This document shows, in pieces, positions 26,256 to 34,602 of a stretch of 39,741 nt of DNA. Positions within the stretch are counted from its first letter, which is position 1, and every line of letters starts with the position of its first letter. The stretch is from positions 1 through 39,741 of the forward strand of contig CAIMZI010000012.1 in the NCBI GenBank assembly GCA_903845935.1. The letters run 5' to 3'. The stretch comes from an uncultured beta proteobacterium (GTDB taxonomy: Bacteria; Pseudomonadota; Gammaproteobacteria; Burkholderiales; Burkholderiaceae_C). The translations under genes were made by a program, and so were the position numbers. The notes beneath the pieces were generated by a model that ran no database searches, had not been told where the DNA came from, and worked only from the letters and a program-made list of their open reading frames with translations.

Positions 26256-27278
26256 TTATTGGTATTGCGATGTGCGAAAGCTCTGCGAGGGGCCAAAGTT
26301 CTGTGACTGGCTTTGCGACTGCGAGGCATCTTGAGACCCAGACTGCGTCTGGATGTGCCGCACCGAGGGGCCGGGCACGGCAGGCTCACCGACCGGTGTC
26401 ACCGTCACGCCCACCGTGAGGATGTGGCTGGCGCCGCCGTGGATGACTCCGCGCAGGGGCGAGACATCGCCAAAGTCGCGGCCGGTGGCCACCGTCACAT
26501 AGTCTTCACCCGGCGCATGCCAACCCCAGCGCTGGTTGGTGGGGTCAAAGTCGACCCAGCCCAAGCCTTTTGGCAGATCGGGCAAAAACACGCTGACCCA
26601 GGCGTGCGAGGCATCGCTGCCGACCAGGCGCTCCTGGCCCTCGGGCGGATGCGTGAGCATGTAGCCGCTGACATAGCGCGCCGGTAGGCCCAGGGTGCGC
26701 AGGCAGGCAATCATGATGTGCGAGAAGTCCTGGCACACGCCCCGGCGCTCGGCCAGTGCCTGCCGTGCCGGGGTGTTGATCTGGGTGCTCTGGCTCTCGT
26801 AGGTGAATTCGGTATGGATGCGCTGCATCAGGTCGATGCAGGCATTCAGCAGCGGCAAGCCCGGCGCGAAGCTGGAGCGCGCATAGGCCGCGAACTCGGC
26901 ATGGCGCGGCACAAAGGGCGAGGGGAAGACAAACTCGGAGGCCGGATCAAAGCGGTTGCCGGCCTGGTAGCGGAACATCTCGCGTACCTTTTCCCAGGGC
27001 AGCAGGCTGCTGATAATGGGGCTGGGCCGGGTCGAGACCAGGCTATGCGCCACCACCGACAACAGCTCGTGCGGCGTCTGCAGCGAAAAGAAGCAGCGCG
27101 TATTGCCATACACATCGTTCATGCTGCGCACCAGGGCCGGTGCCGGATTGATATGCAGGGCGTGGTCCAGCAGGGTTTGCGCGGCGTGCGCGCGCGGTTG
27201 CATATAGGCCAGATGCTGGGCCGTTTCCACCGCGGGCATGTAGCGGTAACGCGTGTCGTGGGTGACTTGCAGCAGCAT
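26256..27278 (-). CDS. Transglutaminase-like cysteine peptidase
   Basis: 340 residues. An N-terminal beta-rich Bact_transglu_N-like domain (LLQVTHDTRYRY) is followed by the papain-like core: Cys182 in ERRGVCQDFSHIM, His225 in SDASHAWVSVF and Asp243 in GWVDFDPTN form an intact triad, and the conserved DYVTVATGRDFGDVSPLRG follows. Residues 311-340 are an unusual Ser/Gln-rich tail. Its start overlaps the ATP-grasp/alpha-E stop by one base. In this gene neighbourhood (Iyer/Aravind analyses) such proteins are predicted to cut or remodel peptide bonds made by the ATP-grasp partner. Confidence 0.92.
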   Translation of the reverse strand: MLLQVTHDTRYRYMPAVETAQHLAYMQPRAHAAQTLLDHALHINPAPALVRSMNDVYGNTRCFFSLQTPHELLSVVAHSLVSTRPSPIISSLLPWEKVREMFRYQAGNRFDPASEFVFPSPFVPRHAEFAAYARSSFAPGLPLLNACIDLMQRIHTEFTYESQSTQINTPARQALAERRGVCQDFSHIMIACLRTLGLPARYVSGYMLTHPPEGQERLVGSDASHAWVSVFLPDLPKGLGWVDFDPTNQRWGWHAPGEDYVTVATGRDFGDVSPLRGVIHGGASHILTVGVTVTPVGEPAVPGPSVRHIQTQSGSQDASQSQSQSQNFGPSQSFRTSQYQ

Positions 27279-29908
27279 CAGGTGGCCATGCTCTGGTTGG
27301 TTTGCGCCGAGTGCGTGAAATAGGTGGTGCTGATCTCGTCCGACACCTGAAACGCGCTGGCGCGCAGCGTGCGCAGCAGCTCCAGCAGGGTGACTGGCTC
27401 CAGCAGTGCGGCCGTGCGCTCCCAGTCGCTGGAAAAGTCCCAGTCCTCGGGTGCGGGCACCTTGAGCGAGAGTGGACTGAGCACACCGGCCGGGCTGCCG
27501 GCTAGCTTGGCTAGTCGCCCGCGCAGGGTGTGGGCCACCCAGGCCAGCGAGCGCGGGTTGTCCAGATCCATCACCAGCAGGTCTGTCAAAGCAAAAATAT
27601 CGCGGCTTTGCTGGTACTGGGCGCGAAAGGTGATGGTGCTGTCAAACAGTTCCAGCATCGCCTCAAAGCCGCCATCGCTGTCGAGCGTACCGAGTTCCAG
27701 CGCGCGTTCCAGGGCACCGGCCAGAAACGCCAGGCGTTCGACGTGGCGGCCTATGCTGAGCAGGCGCCAACCGTCGTCACGCGTCATGCGGTCGGTTTGC
27801 GCGCCGGTGATGGCAGCCAGGTAATCGCTGCTGGTCTTGAGCACGCGCAGCGCCGCAGCGGCTGAGAAATCACCCTTGGCCGTATGTGCGGCGCAACGGG
27901 CAAACAGCTCCTCCTCGCAGCGCACGATCATGCTCCAGTGTTCCTGCGACAGGCGCTCGCGCACGGTGGAGGCGGCCATCTTCAGCGCACGCAGGCTGTA
28001 ACCTACGCTGGTGGCGCCGTCGGTGGCGCCCAGGCTGGCAATCAGCGAGCGCTCGAATACGCGCCGCGCTTGCACCGCCGATGGCACGCCCGGCAGCACC
28101 AGGGTGTTGTTGACGGCCATGTGGCTCAGCCACTGCTGCAGCGGCACCGAGGTCTGGTGCTCGCCGCCCAGACAGTCCAGCGTCAGCCGCGCCAGTCGCA
28201 CGGAATTCTCTGCGCGTTCGGTATAGCGGCCCAGCCAGTACAGGTGCTCGGCGGCACGGCTGGTGACCAGGCGTTTGCGCCTACTGGTCTGTGCGGCCTG
28301 GTGCGCCACCGTCAGCAGCGAGCTGGTGTCCACAGCCTCATCGGTCAGGGCCCATACATCGGCACTGCTGCCGCCGCGCTGCATCGAGGCAATGTCCATG
28401 CTGCTGCCTGCCACGCGCGCCAGGCCGCCGGGCAGCACCCGCCAGCGCGGTCTGCCGTCGGCACCCAGGCCGTCAGACACGGCAAATACGCGCAGCAGAG
28501 TGGAGCGCGTAACCATGTGGCCCGGCCGGGCGGCGCTGCCGGCCTGCCAGGTCGGCATTTGCGACAACGGCAAGTAGGCCTGCAGCGTGTGGTCTTCACC
28601 CTGGCGCAAAATGCGCCCGGCCCAGGCGTCGCGGTCGCGCTGGTTGAGGTGGCGTGCAATCACCGGATCAAAGGATTCGTGGATGCTGGAGCCCGGATAG
28701 GTCGGCTTGATGGTGTGCTCGGCCATGTAGGGCAGCACCTCTTCCATGGCGCTGTGTTCGCCGCACCACCAGGTGGGCAGGGCCGGCATTTGCAGTTCTT
28801 CGCCCAGCACATGGCGCGCCAGCGCCGGCAAAAAGCCGAGCAGGGCGGGCGACTCCAGAAAAGCCGAGCCCGGCGCGTTGGCCACCAGCACATTGCCCGC
28901 GCGTATCGCCTGCAGCAGGCCCGGCACGCCCAGGGTGGAATCGGCGCGCAGTTCCAGCGGATCCATGTACTGGTCATCCACGCGCTTGAGCAGACCATGA
29001 ATGGGCACCAGGCCTTGCAGGGTTTTCAGGAACAGGCGCTCGTCGCGCACCGTCAGATCGCTGCCTTCGACCAGGCTCAGACCCAGATAGCGCGCCAGAT
29101 AGGCGTGCTCAAAATAGGTTTCGTTGTAGGGGCCGGGCGTCATCAGGGCGATGTGCGAGTCTGCACCGGCCGGGCTCAGCGACTTCAGGCTTTCCATCAG
29201 CGCCCGGTAGGTGGCGGCCAAACGCTGCACCGGCATGCTTTGGAAGGCCTGCGGAAACTGGCGCGACACGGTGAGGCGGTTTTCCAACAAATAGCCCAGC
29301 CCGGAAGGCGCCTGGGTGCGCTGGCCCACCAGCCACCACAGGCCGTCCGGTCCGCGTGACAAATCGAAGGCCGCCACATGCAGGTGCACGCCACCGGCCG
29401 GCACCACGCCATGCATTTGGCGCAGATAGCCCGGGTGGCCATGCACCAGGGCGCCGGGCAACAGGCCCTGTTTCAAAAATTCCTGCGGTCCATAGACGTC
29501 GCCCAGTACGGCCTCGAGCAGGCGCATTCGCTGCAGTACACCGGCCTCGATTTGCTTCCAGCTAGGCGCATCCACTATCAGCGGAAACAGGTCCAGCGAC
29601 CAGGGCCGCTGTGGCCCTTCCTGGTCGGCGTAGACGTTGTAGGTGACGCCGTTGTCGCGAATCTGGCGCTGCAGGCTGGCATAGCGCCTGTCCATATCGG
29701 TGGCGCTCTGCGCCTCGGACTGGCTCAGGAATTCCTTCCAGTGGCGCGTCAGGCCGGCCCGGTCAATGTGGCTGCCGTCGGGCTCGGCCACGCAACCCCG
29801 CAGCTCGTCAAAATGTCCGGCTTCAGACGCGCAGGCTTGCGCCAAGGCTGGCATGTCGGATGCGGTCCGGGGCGGCAAAGCAGCGTCGGATTCTGTGTTG
29901 GCGTTCAA
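27278..29908 (-). CDS. Circularly permuted ATP-grasp / alpha-E fusion protein
   Basis: 876-residue fusion. Residues ~60-530 are the DUF404/DUF407 circularly permuted ATP-grasp ligase, with RQIRDNGVTYNVYAD, PWSLDLFPLIV, LMTPGPYNETYFEHAYLAR and VLVANAPGSAFLESPAL. From about residue 545 the alpha-E (DUF403) domain begins with SRAAEHLYWLGRYTERAEN. The pair is predicted to form peptide-like bonds; the product is unknown. In many bacteria these are two genes; the fusion is common in Burkholderiales. The first start in frame is TTG (29908); ATG at 29854 is an alternative. One-base overlap with the transglutaminase and a 35-base gap from the ParA-like gene argue for an operon. Confidence 0.92.
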   Translation of the reverse strand: MNANTESDAALPPRTASDMPALAQACASEAGHFDELRGCVAEPDGSHIDRAGLTRHWKEFLSQSEAQSATDMDRRYASLQRQIRDNGVTYNVYADQEGPQRPWSLDLFPLIVDAPSWKQIEAGVLQRMRLLEAVLGDVYGPQEFLKQGLLPGALVHGHPGYLRQMHGVVPAGGVHLHVAAFDLSRGPDGLWWLVGQRTQAPSGLGYLLENRLTVSRQFPQAFQSMPVQRLAATYRALMESLKSLSPAGADSHIALMTPGPYNETYFEHAYLARYLGLSLVEGSDLTVRDERLFLKTLQGLVPIHGLLKRVDDQYMDPLELRADSTLGVPGLLQAIRAGNVLVANAPGSAFLESPALLGFLPALARHVLGEELQMPALPTWWCGEHSAMEEVLPYMAEHTIKPTYPGSSIHESFDPVIARHLNQRDRDAWAGRILRQGEDHTLQAYLPLSQMPTWQAGSAARPGHMVTRSTLLRVFAVSDGLGADGRPRWRVLPGGLARVAGSSMDIASMQRGGSSADVWALTDEAVDTSSLLTVAHQAAQTSRRKRLVTSRAAEHLYWLGRYTERAENSVRLARLTLDCLGGEHQTSVPLQQWLSHMAVNNTLVLPGVPSAVQARRVFERSLIASLGATDGATSVGYSLRALKMAASTVRERLSQEHWSMIVRCEEELFARCAAHTAKGDFSAAAALRVLKTSSDYLAAITGAQTDRMTRDDGWRLLSIGRHVERLAFLAGALERALELGTLDSDGGFEAMLELFDSTITFRAQYQQSRDIFALTDLLVMDLDNPRSLAWVAHTLRGRLAKLAGSPAGVLSPLSLKVPAPEDWDFSSDWERTAALLEPVTLLELLRTLRASAFQVSDEISTTYFTHSAQTNQSMAT

Positions 29909-29943
29909 GGCTGAGAGTATGCCAGTGGCGGTGCAGATAGCGC

Positions 29944-30651
29944 CTAGTCCAGGGGCAAGTTGTCAAACGATGCGTAGGCTCCCTTGAGCCAGCTTTTCAC
30001 CCTTTGGCGCTCCAGCAGGCCCAGCGAATCTTCGCCGGTTTTGGTGTTGATGGCGGCCCAGAAACTGGCGTTCTGCCTATCCATCTTGCGCATGCTGGCC
30101 TCGTGCAGTTGGGCCAGGGTCATGACCCTGGCGCCCATTTCCCGCGCCTTTTGCATGGCGGCCGATTCGTCGAGCTGAGAGAAGTCTGTGCCGCGGCCCA
30201 GATTTTTCACAATGATGTAGTTGGGGCCGGGGCCATAGGTGCTGAGCAAGCGACCCAGCAGATCGACCGTATCCTTGCCGGCATCGGCCAGGTGCCAGAA
30301 GTTGACGGTAATGCCCATCTCGGCCATCAGACCGATCAGCTCGGAGTCGCGTATCCAGCGCGACAGCGGGGCGGCGGTTTGCGCTGCCAGATCGACAATC
30401 ACGCTGCGGGTCTGGCCGTCTTCGGTAGGCAGCTCGAACTCACCGGCAATCAGGTCCAGGCCTTCATAGCTGTCCACCACCACGGGCGAGGCATAGTCGG
30501 CATAAAAGCGGGTGAAGGAAGTGTGCGAGCGGTCGGTATCAAAACCGGTGAAGGGCTGACCCTTGTCGATAAAGTACTGGGCCAGCAGGCGCGCGGCCAC
30601 TGATTTTCCGACGCCGCCTTTTTCGCCGCCGATAAAATTAAGAGAGGGCAT
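29944..30651 (-). CDS. ParA/MinD-type ATPase (mobilisation-protein-like)
   Basis: 235-residue SIMIBI ATPase with the deviant Walker A GGEKGGVGKS (residues 8-17, signature lysine K11) and a switch-like FDTDRSHTSFTRFY, then VIVDLAAQTAAPLSRW. It lacks an N-terminal DNA-binding helix-turn-helix, unlike plasmid ParA, and no parB or parS-like repeats are near. It is the first gene of a minus-strand run with the ATP-grasp/alpha-E, transglutaminase and RidA-like genes. A role in that system or in positioning another protein is inference. Confidence 0.82.
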   Translation of the reverse strand: MPSLNFIGGEKGGVGKSVAARLLAQYFIDKGQPFTGFDTDRSHTSFTRFYADYASPVVVDSYEGLDLIAGEFELPTEDGQTRSVIVDLAAQTAAPLSRWIRDSELIGLMAEMGITVNFWHLADAGKDTVDLLGRLLSTYGPGPNYIIVKNLGRGTDFSQLDESAAMQKAREMGARVMTLAQLHEASMRKMDRQNASFWAAINTKTGEDSLGLLERQRVKSWLKGAYASFDNLPLD

Positions 30652-30733
30652 GGGGTTTCCTGGGTTTATAAGGGAAGGTGTGCTTCAAGCAATTAACGTG
30701 CAAGGTTAACCGCAAATCCACCCTAAAAAGACC

Positions 30734-32110
30734 ATGAACGCATTGAACTATTGCCTGCGAACCGAACTGGGCGGAGCTACTCCTGTGGCGCCGGGCCAGC
30801 CCCTGCTGGCCTTGTTGCACCTCAGCGATGCCCATGTGATGGACAGCGTGTCGCCGGCGCGCAGCGAGTGGATGGAGCTGCTGGCCGACGACCCGCGCTG
30901 GAAGGGGCCCATGCACCGGCCCCAAGAGGCGCTCAGTCATTGGGCATTGGCCGCGCATGTCGAGCAGTTGCACAGCCAGCCCCTGGCGCCCTGGAGCGAA
31001 CAGGTATTTGACCTGGCCCTTAGCACCGGCGACAACATCGACAACGCCCAGAGCAACGAGCTTCAGGCCTTTTTGCAGATCATGGCTGGTGGACGCGCGG
31101 CGCTGTCGGCCTTTGGCGGCGTGCATGAGGCCGGTCACGAACTGGGGACGGGCGCCTGGCCGTTCTGGTGCCCGGATGCCGATGTTCCGGATCTGTGGAA
31201 GCCCCTGGGCTATCCGGTGGTGCCCGGCTATGTGGCGCGTGCCAGCGCGGAACTGTATTCCAAGGGCCTGGGCTTTGCCTGGGCCAGCCTGCCCGGCACC
31301 CATGATGTGTTGCGCCAGGGCCGGGTGCTGTCCAAGCCGGCGCTGGAAGCCATTGCCCTGGGCGACCGCAAGGCGCTGGCCGGCCCCCCGGGCTTTAGCC
31401 CAACAGCCTCGCAAGCCATTTATTTGGACCAGCCCGAGTTATTTTTCAGCGGTGTTTCCCGTCAGATATCGGCGTCGCCGCAACGCCGCGCGGTGGATCT
31501 GCGGGAATGGATGGCGGCCCACATGCAGCACGGCGCACTGGGCTACGGCCAGGCGCAGCTGCGCTCGGGTCGAGCCGATACCGTGATCGACACCGAGCAT
31601 GTGCGCATCATCCTGCTCGACACCACGCAGGTGGCCGATGTGGGCCAGGACACCATCGCTGCGGCGCAATGCGACTGGCTGGAGGCGCGCCTGGCCGAGG
31701 TGGAACAGCAACCCGGTCGCCTGGCGCTGCTGGCCAGTCACCATGGCTTAGACTGCCTGGCCCAAGCCCTGTTGGCTGTGGCCCACCGCCATACCTGTAT
31801 GGTGGCCTGGCTGGTGGGCCACAGCCATAGTCACCGGGTGAGCGCCCATCCACATCCTTCGGGCCGGGGCGGCGGCTTCTGGGAAATCGGCACCGCATCC
31901 CTCATCGACTGGCCCTCGCAAACCCGCTCCGTTGAAATCCTGCGCCATACCGACGGCAGCGTCGAAATTGTCTGCACCCTGCTGGACCACCAGGCCCCGG
32001 CGGGCAGCCTGGCGGCGCTACATCTAGACCTTGCGCGGCGCGGGGCTGACGCACAACACATGCAGGGCGCGGAGCAGGATGGAAATGTACGGCTGTTGCT
32101 GCAGCGATAA
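30734..32110 (+). CDS. Metallophosphoesterase (TIGR03767-like)
   Basis: 458-residue calcineurin-like phosphoesterase. Motifs in order: LLHLSDAHVMD (Asp32, His34), LALSTGDNIDN (~97-104), GTHD (188-191), LLASHHGL and WLVGHSHSHRV. The usual GNHD is GTHD here, so the metal-bridging asparagine is replaced by threonine. There is no signal peptide, although some relatives are exported. The substrate is unknown. It is divergent from the ParA-like operon (82-base gap with TTAAC / GTTAA inverted repeat at 30693-30709) and 25 bases before the channel gene. Confidence 0.85.
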   Translation: MNALNYCLRTELGGATPVAPGQPLLALLHLSDAHVMDSVSPARSEWMELLADDPRWKGPMHRPQEALSHWALAAHVEQLHSQPLAPWSEQVFDLALSTGDNIDNAQSNELQAFLQIMAGGRAALSAFGGVHEAGHELGTGAWPFWCPDADVPDLWKPLGYPVVPGYVARASAELYSKGLGFAWASLPGTHDVLRQGRVLSKPALEAIALGDRKALAGPPGFSPTASQAIYLDQPELFFSGVSRQISASPQRRAVDLREWMAAHMQHGALGYGQAQLRSGRADTVIDTEHVRIILLDTTQVADVGQDTIAAAQCDWLEARLAEVEQQPGRLALLASHHGLDCLAQALLAVAHRHTCMVAWLVGHSHSHRVSAHPHPSGRGGGFWEIGTASLIDWPSQTRSVEILRHTDGSVEIVCTLLDHQAPAGSLAALHLDLARRGADAQHMQGAEQDGNVRLLLQR

Positions 32111-32135
32111 AGCCCACCGATAACTACTTTTTACG

Positions 32136-33779
32136 ATGCCCTTTCAGCTCAAACGTTCCAGCAAGCGCTTATTAAGCGTCGCGGCCCTCCTGCCTTTAAT
32201 CGTGATGCTGCTGGCCCTCATCTACATGGGAGGCATGGATTGGCTGGAGGGGCGGCCACGGAGCTTTTTACAAAGCCTGCAATGGGCGGCCGAGACCATG
32301 ACCACCACCGGCTACGGCGCCGACAACGCCTGGCGTCATCCGGTCATGGCGCTGTACGTCATCCTGATCCAGTTTGCCGGTCAGTTCCTGATTTTCCTGA
32401 TCTTTCCGCTGGTGATCCTGCCCTACTTTGAAGAGCGCTTCGAGGTGCGCCTGCCGCACCAGCTGCCACCCATGGCCGGCAAGGTGCTGTTTTACCGCTA
32501 CGGCCCGACCATCGATTCGCTGCTGGTGGAATTCAAGAACAAGGGCACGCCCTTTGTCATTTTGGAGGAAGACATGGAGCTGGCGCGCAATCTGCGCGAC
32601 CGCGGCTACAGCGTGGTGTTTGGCAAGATGGCAGACGACCCGGCCGTGCTATCCCATGTGGCCAGTGCCCAGGCGGTGGTAGCCAATGCCGATGACCATG
32701 CCAATGCCACCTTCACCATGGTGGTGCGCGAGAGCGCTTACACCGGCCCGATTTATGCACTGGCCGACGACCCGCTGTACCGCTATCCCATGCTTCAGAT
32801 CGGCGCCACCGAGGTGTTTACCCCGGCCCATGTGCTGGGCGCGGCGCTGGCTTCGCAGGCCAGCATACGCATCAGCCCACCGGCCGAAGGTATGCATTTG
32901 CTGGGCACCAAGATCGGCATGGCGGAGTTCAGGGTGCGCGCCGAAAGCCCGCTGGCCGGCAAGACCCTGGGTGAGCTGCGCCTGCGCGAGCGCCATGGCG
33001 TGTCGCTGATCGGCCAGTGGCTGGGCGGCGTGTTCACTACCACCAAGGGGCCGCAAACCGTGGTCGAGGCCGGCGCCATTTTGGTGGCCGTGGGCGCGCA
33101 CGCCAATCTGGAAGTGGTGGAGCGCATGGCCATGCCAATACGCCGCGCCGGCCCCATCGTGCTGGCCGGCTTTGGCGCGGTCGGCCAGAAGGTGGTGGAG
33201 ATGCTGATGGACGCGGGGGAAACCTGCATCGTGATCGACCGCTTGACGGCGCCCGGTGTGGACCTGGTAGGCAGCGTGCTGGAGCGCAATATGCTGGACC
33301 GGGCTAAAGTGCGCGAGGCCAGTGCCGTGGTGCTGGCGCTGAGCGACGACAGCGAATCGGTGTTTGCCACCGCCGTGGTGCGCGCCTATGCGCCCGAGGT
33401 GCCCCTGATCGTTCGGGTGCAACGCACCCGCAACACCGCCCGCCTGTACCGCGCCGGTGCCGACTTCGCAATTTCGGTGGGTCAGGTGGCTGGGCAAATT
33501 CTGGCCTTCCAACTGCTGGGCGAGCAAATGGTGCAGGTGGAAAACCGCATCAAGTTCATCCGCCAGCATGCCGGTGCCGTGGTCGGCAAGCATCCCTGGC
33601 GCAGTGAAGATCTGGACCGCACCGGCGCCAAGATCGTGGCCGTGGAACGCGACGGCGACATCATCGTGGAGTTCGACACCGACTTCACCGTGCAGGCCAA
33701 TGACGAACTGTTTGTCTGCGGGTCCTTCAACAGCCTGGAACGTTTCCAGAAGGACTTCAAGACCGGCAGCCAAGCATGA
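32136..33779 (+). CDS. Two-TM potassium channel with two TrkA (RCK-like) modules
   Basis: 547 residues. TM1 ~13-31, pore helix and selectivity filter TMTTTGYGAD (filter at 57-61), TM2 ~70-97. Two cytoplasmic TrkA-N/TrkA-C modules follow; the second has the Rossmann glycine motif VLAGFGAVGQKVVEML and an acidic ribose-binding residue in CIVIDR, while the first lacks the glycine motif (VLFYRYGPTIDSLL). This is the layout of ligand-gated K+ channels such as MthK- and GsuK-like proteins, with a single pore unit that would assemble as a tetramer. Probably co-transcribed with the phosphoesterase upstream. Confidence 0.9.
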   Translation: MPFQLKRSSKRLLSVAALLPLIVMLLALIYMGGMDWLEGRPRSFLQSLQWAAETMTTTGYGADNAWRHPVMALYVILIQFAGQFLIFLIFPLVILPYFEERFEVRLPHQLPPMAGKVLFYRYGPTIDSLLVEFKNKGTPFVILEEDMELARNLRDRGYSVVFGKMADDPAVLSHVASAQAVVANADDHANATFTMVVRESAYTGPIYALADDPLYRYPMLQIGATEVFTPAHVLGAALASQASIRISPPAEGMHLLGTKIGMAEFRVRAESPLAGKTLGELRLRERHGVSLIGQWLGGVFTTTKGPQTVVEAGAILVAVGAHANLEVVERMAMPIRRAGPIVLAGFGAVGQKVVEMLMDAGETCIVIDRLTAPGVDLVGSVLERNMLDRAKVREASAVVLALSDDSESVFATAVVRAYAPEVPLIVRVQRTRNTARLYRAGADFAISVGQVAGQILAFQLLGEQMVQVENRIKFIRQHAGAVVGKHPWRSEDLDRTGAKIVAVERDGDIIVEFDTDFTVQANDELFVCGSFNSLERFQKDFKTGSQA

Positions 33780-33785
33780 GTCCCA

Positions 33786-34055
33786 GTGGCCCAGCTTGAC
33801 CTTCAAATTAAAATGGCGGCGGCTTTTGGCAAGCCGCAGCAGCAAGCGCACTCCGCCACGCGGTTGCAGGTGACCCCGGTGGGCGCGATGACGCAAAACC
33901 CGATGTCGGCGGCACCCGCACCGGTAGAGTATGCCCAAGCACCGGCTTACGCTGTCGCTCCACCTCCTCAGCCCGGTTATTACGCCCAGCCCTACCACCC
34001 ACCGCTAAGTATTGGTTTGGGATTCGGTAACTGGGACCACCGCCGCTGGCGCTAA
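33786..34055 (+). pseudogene. C-terminal remnant of a glycine-zipper (17-kDa-antigen-like) protein
   Basis: The frame from a GTG at 33786 encodes 89 residues. The segment ATRLQVTPVGA resembles the end of the conserved domain in glycine-zipper 2TM envelope proteins, and the Pro/Tyr/Ala-rich stretch and final LGFGNWDHRRWR match the low-complexity tails of such proteins. No signal peptide or glycine-zipper segment is present, so the 5' part is missing. It begins right after the channel stop and ends overlapping the stop of the minus-strand LTXXQ remnant. It could be a small expressed ORF, but a truncated gene is more likely. Confidence 0.45.
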
Positions 34056-34509
34056 CCGGGTCCACCCAGTCCACTGCCCGTGGCACCGCCACGGCGGCTG
34101 CGTTGCGGGGCGTCGCGTTTGTCGGTGCGGGCCTTGCTGTCAGTAGGCACGCAATGGGCCGCTGAAACAAATGTTGGTACCGTCGAAAGAAGAGATTGGC
34201 TTGCAATTTTCTGCTGGTCCGCATTGAGCACGGCATACAGATCCTTGGCCGCTTCCTCGATTTCTTCCAGCGCTGCAAGCCGGTTTTGAAAGCTGTCGGT
34301 CAGGCGCGCGAATTGCCTTGGTGCCGTGTCGGAAGCGTAAGCTGCCGGCGGTCCATCAACTTCTCGCGATTGCCACCATCGCCTGGAATGGCGGCGCCAA
34401 GTGCGGGCTGAACCGAATAGTTTGTGGGGCCTGGCTTGACTATGCTTTGAGCCTGCGCCATGCAAGCCAGAGGCACTACCAGTAGGGAAGCCGTCAGGAT
34501 TTTTCGCAC
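34052..34509 (-). pseudogene. Frameshifted LTXXQ / Spy-CpxP-like periplasmic protein
   Basis: From GTG 34509 one frame encodes a good signal peptide (RKILTASLLVVPLACMAQAQ) and continues to LMDRRQLTLP, then reaches a stop near 34300. The adjacent frame, usable from about 34340, encodes FARLTDSFQNRLAALEEIEE and LYAVLNADQQKIASQSLL, the kind of LTXXQ helix seen in Spy/CpxP-related proteins, then a Gly/Arg-rich tail ending at 34052. The two halves fit one protein of about 150 residues split by a frameshift around 34330-34370. A sequencing error would also explain it. Confidence 0.55.
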
Positions 34510-34602
34510 GATCCGTCTTCATCGAAGTTGTGAGGCCTGCAGGGTATGCGAGGTGTATGAACAGCGGTCTCATTTGGCTGCAAAGTTAGGTGAAGTTAAG
34601 GC

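Noticed and set aside
27884..29359. 491-codon plus-strand open frame across the ATP-grasp/alpha-E gene
   Set aside because: Antisense shadow of a gene with clear family motifs.
29944..30651. Plasmid or integrated-element partition system
   Set aside because: The ParA-like ATPase lacks a helix-turn-helix, and no ParB gene, parS-like repeats, replication gene or integrase is nearby.
30693..30709. TTAAC-N7-GTTAA inverted repeat between ParA-like and phosphoesterase genes as an operator
   Set aside because: Only 5-bp arms with AT-rich bases, no regulator gene nearby; mentioned in the phosphoesterase entry but too weak for its own call.
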